Shown: positions 32,222 through 40,999, numbered from the stretch's first letter. The stretch is DNA of 41,381 nucleotides from Candidatus Parendomicrobium reticulitermitis (GCA_031287095.1 JAITTG010000073.1:1-41381); one strand, 5' to 3'. Notes: a model not told the origin generated them from the sequence alone. Program-made: numbers and translations.

Positions 32222-34171
32222 ATGAGATTTATAGGAAGTAAAGCTAATTTATTAAATAATATCAGCAAAGTAATAAATGAAAACACGAACGGAAAAGAAA
32301 AAATCTTTTGCGATTTGTTTTCTGGGACATCCGCTGTATCTCGTTTTTTTAAGCCTAACTATACTGTCATTTCAAATGATATTTTGTATTTCCCTTATGT
32401 TATCTCAAAAGGCGTCATAGAAAATAATAAAACCCCTTTATTTTTAAAACTTAAAAAAAATGGGATATTGAACCCTTTGGATTATCTTGAAAACCTAAAA
32501 TTTGAAAAAAAAAGCATTAAAAACAATTTTATTTCTAAACATTATGCTCCGACTTCAAAAAACAAAAGAATGTATTTTACAGCCGTAAATGCTCAAAGAA
32601 TAGACTTTATAAGAAATGCTATTGAATTGTGGAAAAACAATAATGATATAAATGAAACAGAATATTATTATTTGCTTGCAAGTCTTATTGAGGGCATACC
32701 GAGCGTGTCAAATATAACAGGAACTTATGGAGCGTTTCTGAAATATTGGGATAAAAGAGCATATAAGAAATTTAAAATGATTGAATTAGACATCATAGAT
32801 AATAAGAGAAAAAATTTCAGTTTTAATGAAGATGCTTTGAAATTAGTAAAGAATATTGAGGGAGATATAGTTTATATAGACCCGCCCTATAATAGCCGTC
32901 AATATCTGCCCAATTATCATTTGTTAGAGACTGTGTCTCGTTATGATAATCCAAAAATTCATGGAGTTACCGGTATGCGTGAATATTTAAATGACAAATC
33001 TCCTTTTTGTATAAAAAAAGAAGTATTGGATGCGTTTAATTATCTAATAGAGAATTTAAAATTTAAAAATGTCGTTGTAAGTTATAGTTCTGATGGTTTG
33101 ATGTCTGTCCAACAGATAGAATCTGTTTTAAAAAGGCATTGTATAGATACAAGTTATAAAATGTATAAATCCCCGTATAGAAAGTATAAAGGAAAAGAAA
33201 AAAGCATTGATAAATCTTTATACGAATATATATTTTATATTCGTAAAAATATCAAAACGGTAAAAGTAGTAAAAAACGATATTCGTTTTGTAGCGCAAGA
33301 AAGCGTTCAATATCAAATTGCACAGAAAAAATTCCTTAAAAGTCCATTAAATTATATAGGCGGTAAATATAAATTGTTACGCAAATTATTTTTGCAATTT
33401 CCCAATAATATAAATACTTTTATTGATTTATTCGGCGGCGGGGCGAATGTTGCCGTCAATGTTTCTGCCTATAAAATAATATGTAATGATATAAATAATA
33501 GGCTAATAGAGATGATTAAGACTTTTCAAAAATTGTCCATTGAAGAGATTTTAGAGAGGATTCAATATAATATAACTCAATTTGAACTCTCAAAAGAAAA
33601 TGAATTTGGATTTAAACTTTTTAGAGAATATTATAATCAAACCCGTAATCCAATAGATTTATATACATTGTCGTGCTATTCATTTAATTATCAGATAAGG
33701 TTTAATAATAATTTGGAATACAATAATCCTTTTGGTAAAGACAGAAGTTATTTTTCAGATAATATGAAAAAAAATCTTATTGATTTTTGCAGAGAGATAA
33801 GGAAAAAGGAAATAGAATTCAAATGTATGGATTTTGAAAAATTTAACATAGAAGGAGTTAAAAAAGGCGATTTTATATATTGCGATCCGCCTTATTTGAT
33901 AACGATAGGGACTTATAACGACGGCAAAAGAGGTTTTAAAGATTGGGGGGAAAAACAAGAGGTTGCATTATATGAACAACTTGACGCTTTAAACAGAAAA
34001 AACATTTCTTTTGCATTGTCTAATGTTTTAGAGCATAAAGGCAAAAAGAACGCTCTGTTAGAAAAATGGTCAAAAAAGTATAGAGTTATTGATATGAATT
34101 ATAATTATTCTAACTCCTGCTACAATACCAAAAGGCAAACAAGCAGAGAAGTGTTAGTTGTTAATTATTAA
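32222..34171 (+). CDS. M.FokI-like double adenine-N6 DNA methyltransferase
   Basis: 649 residues containing two complete Dam-type (D12) methyltransferases in tandem. Domain 1: MRFIGSKANLLNNISKVINE, SAM motif DLFSGTSAV (about 35-43), catalytic DPPY at 220-223. Domain 2 (from about 375): LNYIGGKYKLLRKLF, DLFGGGANVAV from 402, DPPY at 555-558. M.FokI (647 aa) has this length and layout, with its DPPY motifs at nearly the same places, one half methylating each strand of the asymmetric site GGATG. A GGATG-like site is therefore likely but unproven. A FokI N-terminal remnant follows nine bases after the stop. Both active sites look intact. Confidence 0.9.
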   Translation: MRFIGSKANLLNNISKVINENTNGKEKIFCDLFSGTSAVSRFFKPNYTVISNDILYFPYVISKGVIENNKTPLFLKLKKNGILNPLDYLENLKFEKKSIKNNFISKHYAPTSKNKRMYFTAVNAQRIDFIRNAIELWKNNNDINETEYYYLLASLIEGIPSVSNITGTYGAFLKYWDKRAYKKFKMIELDIIDNKRKNFSFNEDALKLVKNIEGDIVYIDPPYNSRQYLPNYHLLETVSRYDNPKIHGVTGMREYLNDKSPFCIKKEVLDAFNYLIENLKFKNVVVSYSSDGLMSVQQIESVLKRHCIDTSYKMYKSPYRKYKGKEKSIDKSLYEYIFYIRKNIKTVKVVKNDIRFVAQESVQYQIAQKKFLKSPLNYIGGKYKLLRKLFLQFPNNINTFIDLFGGGANVAVNVSAYKIICNDINNRLIEMIKTFQKLSIEEILERIQYNITQFELSKENEFGFKLFREYYNQTRNPIDLYTLSCYSFNYQIRFNNNLEYNNPFGKDRSYFSDNMKKNLIDFCREIRKKEIEFKCMDFEKFNIEGVKKGDFIYCDPPYLITIGTYNDGKRGFKDWGEKQEVALYEQLDALNRKNISFALSNVLEHKGKKNALLEKWSKKYRVIDMNYNYSNSCYNTKRQTSREVLVVNY

Positions 34172-34180
34172 AAGGAAATC

Positions 34181-34273
34181 ATGATAGAAATTAAAAGACT
34201 TGAAAAATTCACTTCGCGGGCATTTGGCTGGGTTCAAGACCCAAGTAATTTTTTTAGTCTGTGCGATGAGTAG
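34181..34273 (+). pseudogene. FokI-type endonuclease remnant, N-terminal 30 codons
   Basis: The ORF ends at TAG 34271 and has AAAGGAA before its ATG. Its residues SRAFGWVQDPSNFFSL match the N-terminus of FokI, which reads RTFGWVQNPGKFENL at the same place. It lies directly after an M.FokI-like methyltransferase, where the endonuclease gene belongs. The remaining 550 or so residues, including the cleavage domain, are missing; after the stop comes the right copy of the 30-bp direct repeat. Whether the ORF is still translated is unknown. Confidence 0.8.
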
Positions 34274-34276
34274 ATA

Positions 34277-34306
34277 ATAATAATTATCAATAAAATATAT
34301 ACAAAG
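34277..34306. repeat. Direct repeat flanking the M.FokI-like module, right copy
   Basis: This is the partner of 32128-32157, identical except for one base (A for C at the 24th position). It starts three bases after the FokI remnant's stop codon. Confidence 0.75.
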
Positions 34307-34373
34307 TTTTATTGCGGGCAAAAAAATAAATAGGGAACAGATAATAGCGAATTATTAGAACAGGAAATAACAC

Positions 34374-35669
34374 ATGACAACAAAAAACATCAATAAAACG
34401 CTGCATACTATTGTTAACGGCGATAGCCGCGATATGAGCGAATTAAATGATAATAGCGTTCATTTGATAATCACTTCGCCTCCTTATTGGCAATTGAAAG
34501 ATTATGGTTCAAAAGAGCAAATAGGTTTTGATGATGATTATGAAACATATATCAATAATTTGAATCTTGTTTGGCAGGAATGTTTTAGGGTTTTACATAA
34601 CGGCTGCCGTCTTTGTATAAATATAGGAGACCAATTTGCCCGCTCGGTTTATTATGGTCGTTATAAAGTTATTCCAATACATAGCGAAATTATTAAATTT
34701 TGCGAAATACTCGGTTTTGATTTTATGGGGAAAATTATATGGCAAAAAACTACCACAATGAATACGACGGGAGGAGCAAGTATTATGGGAAGTTTCCCTT
34801 ATCCGCGCAACGGTATTGTGAAATTAGATTTTGAATATATTTTGCTTTTTAAAAAACAGGGAGAGTCGCCAAAACCTACACAAGAGCAAAAGGAAAATTC
34901 AAAAATGACAAACAAAGAATGGAATACTTATTTTAACGGACATTGGTATTTTAGCGGCGCTAAACAAACTCGGCATTTAGCAATGTTTCCTGAAGAATTG
35001 CCGCATAGGCTAATCCGTATGTTTTCTTTTCCAAATGAGATGGTTTTGGACCCTTTTATGGGAAGCGCAACGACGGCGGCAGTTGCTAAAAAATTAAATA
35101 GGAATTCTATAGGGTATGAAATAAATTCCTCATTTATTCCTATTATAAAAGACAAAATTGGGCAAGATGACGCTGAAATTGCAATAGTCAAACAAGATAA
35201 TATAAAACAAAACTTTCAAGAAAAAATAGACGAGTTGCCTTACAAATTTGTTGACATTCATAAATTAGATAAGAAAATCGATATAAAAAAACTTCAATAT
35301 GGTTCAAGGATTGATTCTAATAGTATGGGCAAAAGGGAGGAGTTTTTTTCTGTAAAAGAAATTATTTCTCCCGAGTTGATAAAGTTAAACAATGATTTAA
35401 TAATTCGCTTAATCGGCATTAAGCAAAATCCTATAATCAACGGCAAGGCTATAAAATTTTTAACCGAAAAATTAAACGGCAAGAGAGTCTTTTTAAAATA
35501 CGATGAAATCAAATATGATAAAGATAATAATCTAATGGCATACTTATATTTAGAAAACAAAACTTTCATTAATGCGCATATACTAAAAAGCGGGCTTGTT
35601 GATATGGATGATTCATTAAACTTTAAATATAAAGACAAATTTTTCCATATAGGACGGACAAATGGCTAA
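34374..35669 (+). CDS. N4-cytosine-type DNA methyltransferase with C-terminal SNase-like domain
   Basis: 431 residues. The methyltransferase part (1-260) has TSPPYW at 34-39 and the SAM motif DPFMGSATTAAVA from 226, so it is beta class; SPPYW favours N4-cytosine. An MjaI-family endonuclease remnant follows directly, which points to CTAG. Residues about 310-425 resemble a staphylococcal-nuclease fold: LIIRLIGIKQNP, NGKAIKFLTEKLNGKRVFLK, NLMAYLYLENKTFINAHILK. The residues usually catalytic in SNase (Glu after DxP, Arg in YGR) are not visible, so it may bind DNA rather than cut it. The stop overlaps the next ORF by eight bases. Confidence 0.85.
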   Translation: MTTKNINKTLHTIVNGDSRDMSELNDNSVHLIITSPPYWQLKDYGSKEQIGFDDDYETYINNLNLVWQECFRVLHNGCRLCINIGDQFARSVYYGRYKVIPIHSEIIKFCEILGFDFMGKIIWQKTTTMNTTGGASIMGSFPYPRNGIVKLDFEYILLFKKQGESPKPTQEQKENSKMTNKEWNTYFNGHWYFSGAKQTRHLAMFPEELPHRLIRMFSFPNEMVLDPFMGSATTAAVAKKLNRNSIGYEINSSFIPIIKDKIGQDDAEIAIVKQDNIKQNFQEKIDELPYKFVDIHKLDKKIDIKKLQYGSRIDSNSMGKREEFFSVKEIISPELIKLNNDLIIRLIGIKQNPIINGKAIKFLTEKLNGKRVFLKYDEIKYDKDNNLMAYLYLENKTFINAHILKSGLVDMDDSLNFKYKDKFFHIGRTNG

Positions 35670-35802
35670 AGAATGGATTTTAAATAGCGCGATGAACAGA
35701 TTTCAATTAAATTTCAAGAGAAATGTCGGCGCAACTTCAGAATCTATAAGAAAGTGTTCCCAAAAAAACATTATTAAGAAAGAGATTGAACGATTAAAAT
35801 AG
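35662..35802 (+). pseudogene. MjaI-family endonuclease remnant with central deletion
   Basis: The 46 codons begin MAKEWILNSAMNRFQLNFKR then NVGATSESIRKCS, which I recognise as the N-terminus of MjaI-type (CTAG-cutting) restriction enzymes, and end IIKKEIERLK, which resembles the end of the same family. The 150 or more residues that carry the active site are missing in between, and the frame is kept. The ATG lies inside the end of the preceding methyltransferase gene. So the pair was once a complete system. Family match is from memory of the conserved N-terminus. Confidence 0.7.
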
Positions 35803-35811
35803 GAGTCAAAC

Positions 35812-37212
35812 ATGTGCGGAATTATCGGAGTTGAAAATAATAGAAATGCGGCGGTTTTGACGGCGGCGGGGCTTATTACTTTGCAGCATAGAGGGGAAGA
35901 GTCTGCTGGGATTACTGTTAGCGGGATTGATAAGATGAAGACTGTCCGCTCCATGGGGCTTGTGGCGAGGATTTTTAATGAGGACTCTTTAAGCAAAATG
36001 GACGGAACATGCGCTATCGGGCATGTTAGATATACCACCTCTGCAAAAAGTTCTCTTATCAATGCTCAGCCTTTCCAAATTGATTGTATGCATGGGCGCA
36101 TTTCCGTCGCTCATAACGGCAATATCACCAACTTTTTAAAAATAAAAAATATCCTCGCTAAAAAGGGCGCGATTTTTGACCATACCTCAGACACGGAAAT
36201 TCTTTTGCATTTAATCGCTATGGCTAAGGGGAATCTCTCTTCTATAATTGCAAACGCCATCAAGCAATTGGACGGGGCTTTTTCTCTTGTAATTTTAAAA
36301 GATAAAACTCTAATCGGCGCAAGAGATAAAGACGGCTTTAGACCTTTGGTTTTGGGAAAAATCGGCAAGTCTTATATTATTGCGTCGGAAAGCGCCGCTG
36401 TTGAAGTGATTGGCGGACAATATATAAGAGATATAGAGCCGGGTGAGGTGATAGAAATAGAAAACGGAAAAATCAAAAAGTCTTTTAAATACACAAAAGC
36501 CTCTAAACAGCATACTTGCATTTTTGAGCAAGTCTATTTTTCCCGTTCAGACAGCATAATGTTTAATAAGAGCGTTAAAGAAGCGAGAATAAAAATGGGC
36601 GTTTTGCTCGCCGAGCAGATGAAAGATATTGTTAAGACGGCGGATATTGTTATGCCTGTGCCTGATTCAGGCTTTTATGCGGCTCAAGGCTTTTCAAGAG
36701 CGTCGCATATTCTTTTTGAGACGGGTTTTGTCCGCAATCACTATGTCGGGCGCTCTTTTATAAAGCCGTCGCAAAATTTGAGAGAATTGACGGCTCAGTT
36801 AAAATTGTTCCCTATAAAAGAAGTCGTCAAAGGAAAAGAGATAGTTCTCATAGACGATTCTATAGTCCGCGGAACTACTTCAAAAAGAATAATAAGCGCC
36901 TTAAAAAAAGCGGGCGCAAAAAAAATCCATTTTGCCTTGTCTTGCCCTCCAATTATCGCGCCTTGTTATTACGGCATAGATACTCCTATGAAAGAGCATT
37001 TAATCGCCGCTCAAAAATCAATTGAAGAAATAAGAAAATATCTCGGAGTGGATTCGCTCACATTTTTAAATTTAAAAAATCTTGTGTCCGCATGTTCGCC
37101 TGATGAAAACAATAAAAATCTTTTCTGCTGCGCTTGTTTTACAGACAAATATCCGACAAAAATATCGAAAATTTCATTTAAGAAAAAAATAAAAGAAAGG
37201 ATAAACAAATGA
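35812..37212 (+). CDS. purF: Amidophosphoribosyltransferase
   Basis: 466 residues catalysing the first committed step of purine synthesis, from PRPP and glutamine to phosphoribosylamine. Cys2 (MCGIIGV) is the glutaminase nucleophile and there is no propeptide. Further motifs are LQHRGEESAG, GHVRYTT, HNGNITN and the PRPP loop VLIDDSIVRGTTSKRII. Cys residues in HTCIFEQ, LSCPPI and FCCACF fit the iron-sulfur type seen in B. subtilis PurF. It begins nine bases after the MjaI remnant with AGGAG. pyrG overlaps its stop. Confidence 0.95.
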   Translation: MCGIIGVENNRNAAVLTAAGLITLQHRGEESAGITVSGIDKMKTVRSMGLVARIFNEDSLSKMDGTCAIGHVRYTTSAKSSLINAQPFQIDCMHGRISVAHNGNITNFLKIKNILAKKGAIFDHTSDTEILLHLIAMAKGNLSSIIANAIKQLDGAFSLVILKDKTLIGARDKDGFRPLVLGKIGKSYIIASESAAVEVIGGQYIRDIEPGEVIEIENGKIKKSFKYTKASKQHTCIFEQVYFSRSDSIMFNKSVKEARIKMGVLLAEQMKDIVKTADIVMPVPDSGFYAAQGFSRASHILFETGFVRNHYVGRSFIKPSQNLRELTAQLKLFPIKEVVKGKEIVLIDDSIVRGTTSKRIISALKKAGAKKIHFALSCPPIIAPCYYGIDTPMKEHLIAAQKSIEEIRKYLGVDSLTFLNLKNLVSACSPDENNKNLFCCACFTDKYPTKISKISFKKKIKERINK

Positions 37213-38795
37213 CAAAGTATATCTTCATTACAGGCGGCGTGGTTAGTTCTTTGGGAAAAGGCATTTCAGGCGCGAGTATCGGCAAATTGCTGCAGCTCTA
37301 TGGGTTTAAAGTGAATATGATTAAATTTGACCCATATATAAATGTTGACCCCGGCACAATGAACCCTTATCAACACGGCGAAGTTTTTGTAACAATAGAC
37401 GGCGCGGAGACAGACCTTGATTTGGGAACCTATGAGAGATTTTTAGATATCTATACCAGTAAGGCAAACACAAATACGGCGGGCGGCATTTATCAGACTG
37501 TGATAAATAGAGAAAGAAGAGGAGATTATGACGGAGAAACAGTCCAAGTAATTCCTCACATCACAGATGAAATAAAAAAGAGATTTAGCGCTCTTAAAAA
37601 TGAATACGATATAACCATTATAGAAATCGGCGGCACTGTCGGCGATATAGAAGGGCTTCCTTTTATGGAGGCGGCAAGACAATTTAGGTTGGAAAATAAA
37701 AAAGAAGATATTGTTAGCATTCATGTCACCCTTGTTCCTTATATAGCGGGCGCAAAAGAATTAAAAACCAAACCCACTCAACATTCAGTCAACAAATTAA
37801 GAGAAATAGGAATCTTGCCCGATATGATAATTTGCAGAACTCAATATGATATAGACGACAGTTTAAAAAGAAAAATATCTTTGTTTTGCAATGTTGAGCC
37901 GGAATGCGTTGTGGAAGCCAAAAATTGTTCGTCTATCTATTTTTTGCCGGAGGCTTTTAAAGAGCAAAGCGTTGATAAACTCATAATGCAAAAACTCAAG
38001 ATAAAACCCAAACGCAGTTTTGACAATAATTGGTTAAAGCAAATCAAAGCGATAGACAAATACAATAAAACAGTCCGCATAGCGGTAGTCGGAAAATATG
38101 CCGACTTAAAAGACGCTTATAAGTCCATAGATGAATCTTTAAATATCGCGGCGACAGACCAAAAATCTAAAGCCGATATTTCTTATTTGGATGCTGAAGA
38201 TAAAAATCTCATATCAAAATTAAAAGATTATGACGGGATTTTAGTGCCGGGAGGGTTCGGAATCAGAGGCATAGACGGAAAAATCAAAGCAATCAAATAT
38301 GCCCGAGAAAACAAAGTTCCTTTTTTTGGCATATGTCTCGGCATGCAATGCAGCGTGATAGAGGTTTCAAGAAATCTTTTGGGTTTAAAGAGCGCGCACT
38401 CTACGGAATTTGACGAAAATACAAAATACCCCGTTATAGATATGATGCCTGAGCAAAAAAATATCGCATATCGCGGCGGCACTATGAGGCTTGGACATTA
38501 TATTTCAGACATAATAAAAGGAACGCTCGCTTATAATTTATACAAAAAGGAGCATATAGAAGAGCGCCACAGACATAGATATGAAATGAATCCTCATTTT
38601 ATAGAGCCTCTTAAAAAAGTAGGTCTTACTGTCAGCGCATACCATAAAAACATTCTTCCAGAAATAGTAGAGATAAAATGCCATCCATTTTTTATAGGCG
38701 TTCAATTCCATCCTGAATTTGCTTCAAGACCAATGAAACCTCATCCTTTGTTTAAAGGTTTTATCGCCGCCGCTATAAAAAATAAAAAGCATTAA
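37209..38795 (+). CDS. pyrG: CTP synthase
   Basis: 528 residues converting UTP to CTP with ATP and glutamine. The synthase domain begins KYIFITGGVVSSLGKGISGA, followed by KFDPYINVDPGTMNPYQHGE and EIGGTVGDIEGLPFMEA. The glutaminase domain (about 285-525) has LVPGGFGIRG, FFGICLGMQC (nucleophile Cys) and QFHPEF. The ATG overlaps the purF TGA. With carA and carB it forms a pyrimidine group; purF joins purine synthesis to it. Confidence 0.96.
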   Translation: MTKYIFITGGVVSSLGKGISGASIGKLLQLYGFKVNMIKFDPYINVDPGTMNPYQHGEVFVTIDGAETDLDLGTYERFLDIYTSKANTNTAGGIYQTVINRERRGDYDGETVQVIPHITDEIKKRFSALKNEYDITIIEIGGTVGDIEGLPFMEAARQFRLENKKEDIVSIHVTLVPYIAGAKELKTKPTQHSVNKLREIGILPDMIICRTQYDIDDSLKRKISLFCNVEPECVVEAKNCSSIYFLPEAFKEQSVDKLIMQKLKIKPKRSFDNNWLKQIKAIDKYNKTVRIAVVGKYADLKDAYKSIDESLNIAATDQKSKADISYLDAEDKNLISKLKDYDGILVPGGFGIRGIDGKIKAIKYARENKVPFFGICLGMQCSVIEVSRNLLGLKSAHSTEFDENTKYPVIDMMPEQKNIAYRGGTMRLGHYISDIIKGTLAYNLYKKEHIEERHRHRYEMNPHFIEPLKKVGLTVSAYHKNILPEIVEIKCHPFFIGVQFHPEFASRPMKPHPLFKGFIAAAIKNKKH

Positions 38796-38805
38796 GAAAG
38801 TTCGC

Positions 38806-38961
38806 GCCGCCCGCAGATTTTGGTTTTGCGGGCTTTGTATTTGTCATTGCAAGATTTGTGTTTGCCGCCCGCAGACTTTGGTTTGTCGTTGCAAGATTTG
38901 CATCTGTCGCCCACGGACTTTGGTTTTCTCATTGCGGGCTTGACCCGCAATCTCCGTCGTT
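38806..38961 (+). repeat. Degenerate tandem array ending in the palindromic repeat
   Basis: GCCGCCCGCAG...TTTGG units start at about 38806, 38864 and 38906 (steps of 58 and 42), with TCATTGCAAGATTTG between. The array runs into a full palindrome at 38929-38961 (TTGCGGGCTTGACCCGCAA). I see no gene here; the open frame across it is a by-product of the periodicity. Confidence 0.75.
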
Positions 38962-39025
38962 TGCCTCAAAATGCTTTGCGAAGAAATTCTGGTCAAGTCC
39001 ATAGGCGGCTTAAAGGAAAATAATT

Positions 39026-39886
39026 ATGAAGAAACCAATTTTATACGCCGATATGCATGTTCACAGCAATTATTCAGACGGCGCTTTTGCGCCCGCTCAA
39101 GTTGTAGAGCATGCTTTGCGTATAAATCTTAGCGCAGTCGCTCTTACAGACCATGATTGCATAGACGGCATACAAGAAGCGCAAGAGGCGGGTTTAAAAA
39201 ACAATATTGAAGTTATTTCCGGCGTAGAACTTTCCACGCAAATGGACAATGAAGAAAAAACCGAAATGCACATCTTGGGTTTTTTTATAGACCACAAATC
39301 GCGAGAATTAAAAAAACAATTAGACATTTTTAAAAATTCCCGTCTTGAAAGAGCGTATAAAATTTTATTTAAACTTGAAAAAGAAGGCATAGTTCTAAAA
39401 GATAAATCATTTATAGAAAACGGCAAGGATAAATCTGTCGGGCGCCTGCATTTTGCAAAAGCATTGATAAAAGAGGGGTTCGTTTCTCATATTCAAGAAG
39501 CATTCTATAAATATCTCTCAATGGGCAGACCCGCCTATGAGCCAAAATTTGCGCTCGCTCCGTCAGAGGCAATCAAACTCATTTTAAAGTCAGGCGGCGT
39601 TCCCGTAATTGCTCATCCTTATTATATTCCCTATGATGACAAAGAAATGTGGAAAACTCTTATAGCGGACGGGCTTATCGGCATAGAGGTTTGGCACAGC
39701 AAACATCCTCAAAATGTCGTCAAAAGATTGATAGATATAGCGGAAGAATTTGATTTGCTTATGTCGGGCGGTTCGGATTGCCACGGACCATATAAACACG
39801 AAAGCCCCATAATGGGCAAAGTCAAAGTTCCATACAAGATAGCGGAGCGTTTTAAGAAAAAAGCGCAAGAGTTAAAATCATTATGA
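39026..39886 (+). CDS. PHP-domain phosphoesterase (YciV/TrpH family)
   Basis: 286 residues of the polymerase-and-histidinol-phosphatase metal fold. Metal ligands are visible in ADMHVHSNYSDG, ALTDHDCIDG, SGVELST, HILGFFID, VIAHPYY and GGSDCHG. The family contains 5'-3' exoribonuclease/3',5'-nucleotide phosphatase enzymes (RNase AM in E. coli). Length is typical. Its stop overlaps the rlmB ATG, suggesting a shared link to RNA metabolism. AAAGGAAA precedes the start. Exact substrate is not decidable here. Confidence 0.85.
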   Translation: MKKPILYADMHVHSNYSDGAFAPAQVVEHALRINLSAVALTDHDCIDGIQEAQEAGLKNNIEVISGVELSTQMDNEEKTEMHILGFFIDHKSRELKKQLDIFKNSRLERAYKILFKLEKEGIVLKDKSFIENGKDKSVGRLHFAKALIKEGFVSHIQEAFYKYLSMGRPAYEPKFALAPSEAIKLILKSGGVPVIAHPYYIPYDDKEMWKTLIADGLIGIEVWHSKHPQNVVKRLIDIAEEFDLLMSGGSDCHGPYKHESPIMGKVKVPYKIAERFKKKAQELKSL

Positions 39887-40620
39887 TAAAACAAGAAAAC
39901 ACAAGCATGGTCTATGGCAGAAATCCCGTATTAGAATTATTAAAAGCCGGCAAACGGCAAATAAACAAAATTTTAATATCGCAGACGGCAAGAGGCGGCG
40001 CGATCTCAGAAATAATAAAACTTGCCAAAACAAAAGGCATAGCCCTTCACAATGTCCCGCCGGACAGATTAGACAGATTCTCAGAAAACTCCCAAGGCAT
40101 AGCCGCAGAAGTAAGCGCTATTGATTATGTTGAAATAGAAGATTTGATAGATAGCGCAAAGAAAAATCCCAAACCTTTGCTTGTCCTTTTAGATTCCATA
40201 GAAGACCCGCACAATCTTGGCGCGATAATAAGAAATTGCGTCGCTTTCGGCGCAGACGGAGTAATCATACCCAAATGGCGCGCGGCGGGAGTGAATGAGA
40301 CAGTATCAAAAACCTCAGCAGGCGCGATAGAGCATATAAGCATTTCCCGAGTAGCAAATCTAAATCAAACAATAGACGCGTTAAAAGACAAAGGTTTTTG
40401 GATAGCAGGCGCGCAAAACGGCGAGAAAGATATAAGAAATGCAGACTTACCTTTCCCGCTTGCCTTAATTATCGGCGGCGAAGGTTTGGGACTTCACAGA
40501 TTAGTAAAAGAAAAATGCGACTATTTAATCTCAATCCCGCAAAAAACCGCAATCTCATCCCTAAACGCCTCCTGCGCCGCCGCCGTGATTTTGTATGAAA
40601 TAACAAAAGTAAAAGGATAG
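39883..40620 (+). CDS. rlmB: 23S rRNA (guanosine-2'-O)-methyltransferase, TrmH/RlmB family
   Basis: 245 residues of the SpoU superfamily. The N-terminal substrate-binding part (VYGRNPVLELLKAGKRQINK) is followed by the knotted methyltransferase domain: LDSIEDPHNLGAIIRNCVAF, then IIGGEGLGLHRLV and ISIPQKTAISSLNASCAAAV. This full arrangement is that of RlmB, which methylates G2251 in 23S rRNA. The ATG overlaps the PHP-gene stop; a Met nine codons later would also fit the family start. Confidence 0.9.
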   Translation: MIKQENTSMVYGRNPVLELLKAGKRQINKILISQTARGGAISEIIKLAKTKGIALHNVPPDRLDRFSENSQGIAAEVSAIDYVEIEDLIDSAKKNPKPLLVLLDSIEDPHNLGAIIRNCVAFGADGVIIPKWRAAGVNETVSKTSAGAIEHISISRVANLNQTIDALKDKGFWIAGAQNGEKDIRNADLPFPLALIIGGEGLGLHRLVKEKCDYLISIPQKTAISSLNASCAAAVILYEITKVKG

Positions 40621-40873
40621 AGGATAGTTTTACCCCGCCATTGCGAAATACCAAAAAACACGAAAACTCGTAGGGGCGAACCCATGTGTTCGCCCTCAAA
40701 GAAATTCAAAATGAAAATCCGTTTTGCGCGCCCTGCGATTTCACGCAGAACACAACCCATAAAATGCCGTTCTTTAAGCCTTTGTTATAAGATATAAAAA
40801 CAACAATATTGTCATTATGATAAGATATTTGCCGCGCAAACAAAAACTAAACAATATTGTCATTATAGGTTTT

Positions 40874-40999
40874 GGTTTTATCATTGCGAGTTTTGATTTT
40901 ATCATTGCGGATTTCGGTTTTTCCATTGCAGTTTTTGATTTTGTCATTGCGGATTTTGGTTTTTCTATTGCAATTTTTGATTTTGTCATTGCGGGCTTG
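40874..40999 (+). repeat. Six-copy 21-bp tandem array
   Basis: Six units of exactly 21 bp (GRTTTT..CATTGC.. type) run from 40874 to 40999. Units 1, 3 and 5 start GG and units 2, 4 and 6 start GA, so the higher-order period is 42 bp. The last unit merges into the palindrome at 40985-41017. Both strands are open across it because the period is a multiple of three. Confidence 0.9.

Noticed and set aside
34181-34273. A control (C) protein gene of the FokI-type system
   Set aside because: The 30 codons have no helix-turn-helix pattern and match the FokI N-terminus instead.
24995-35802. A mobile island with its own integrase
   Set aside because: No integrase, transposase or tRNA attachment site is seen between carA and purF. 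Only direct repeats suggest insertion.
38820-39023. 67-aa ORF rich in SLQDL repeats
   Set aside because: The 42-bp period keeps a frame open. The repeat array explains it.
40874-40999. The 21-bp array as a CRISPR
   Set aside because: There are no spacers: units are directly adjacent and similar throughout, and no cas gene is in the window.
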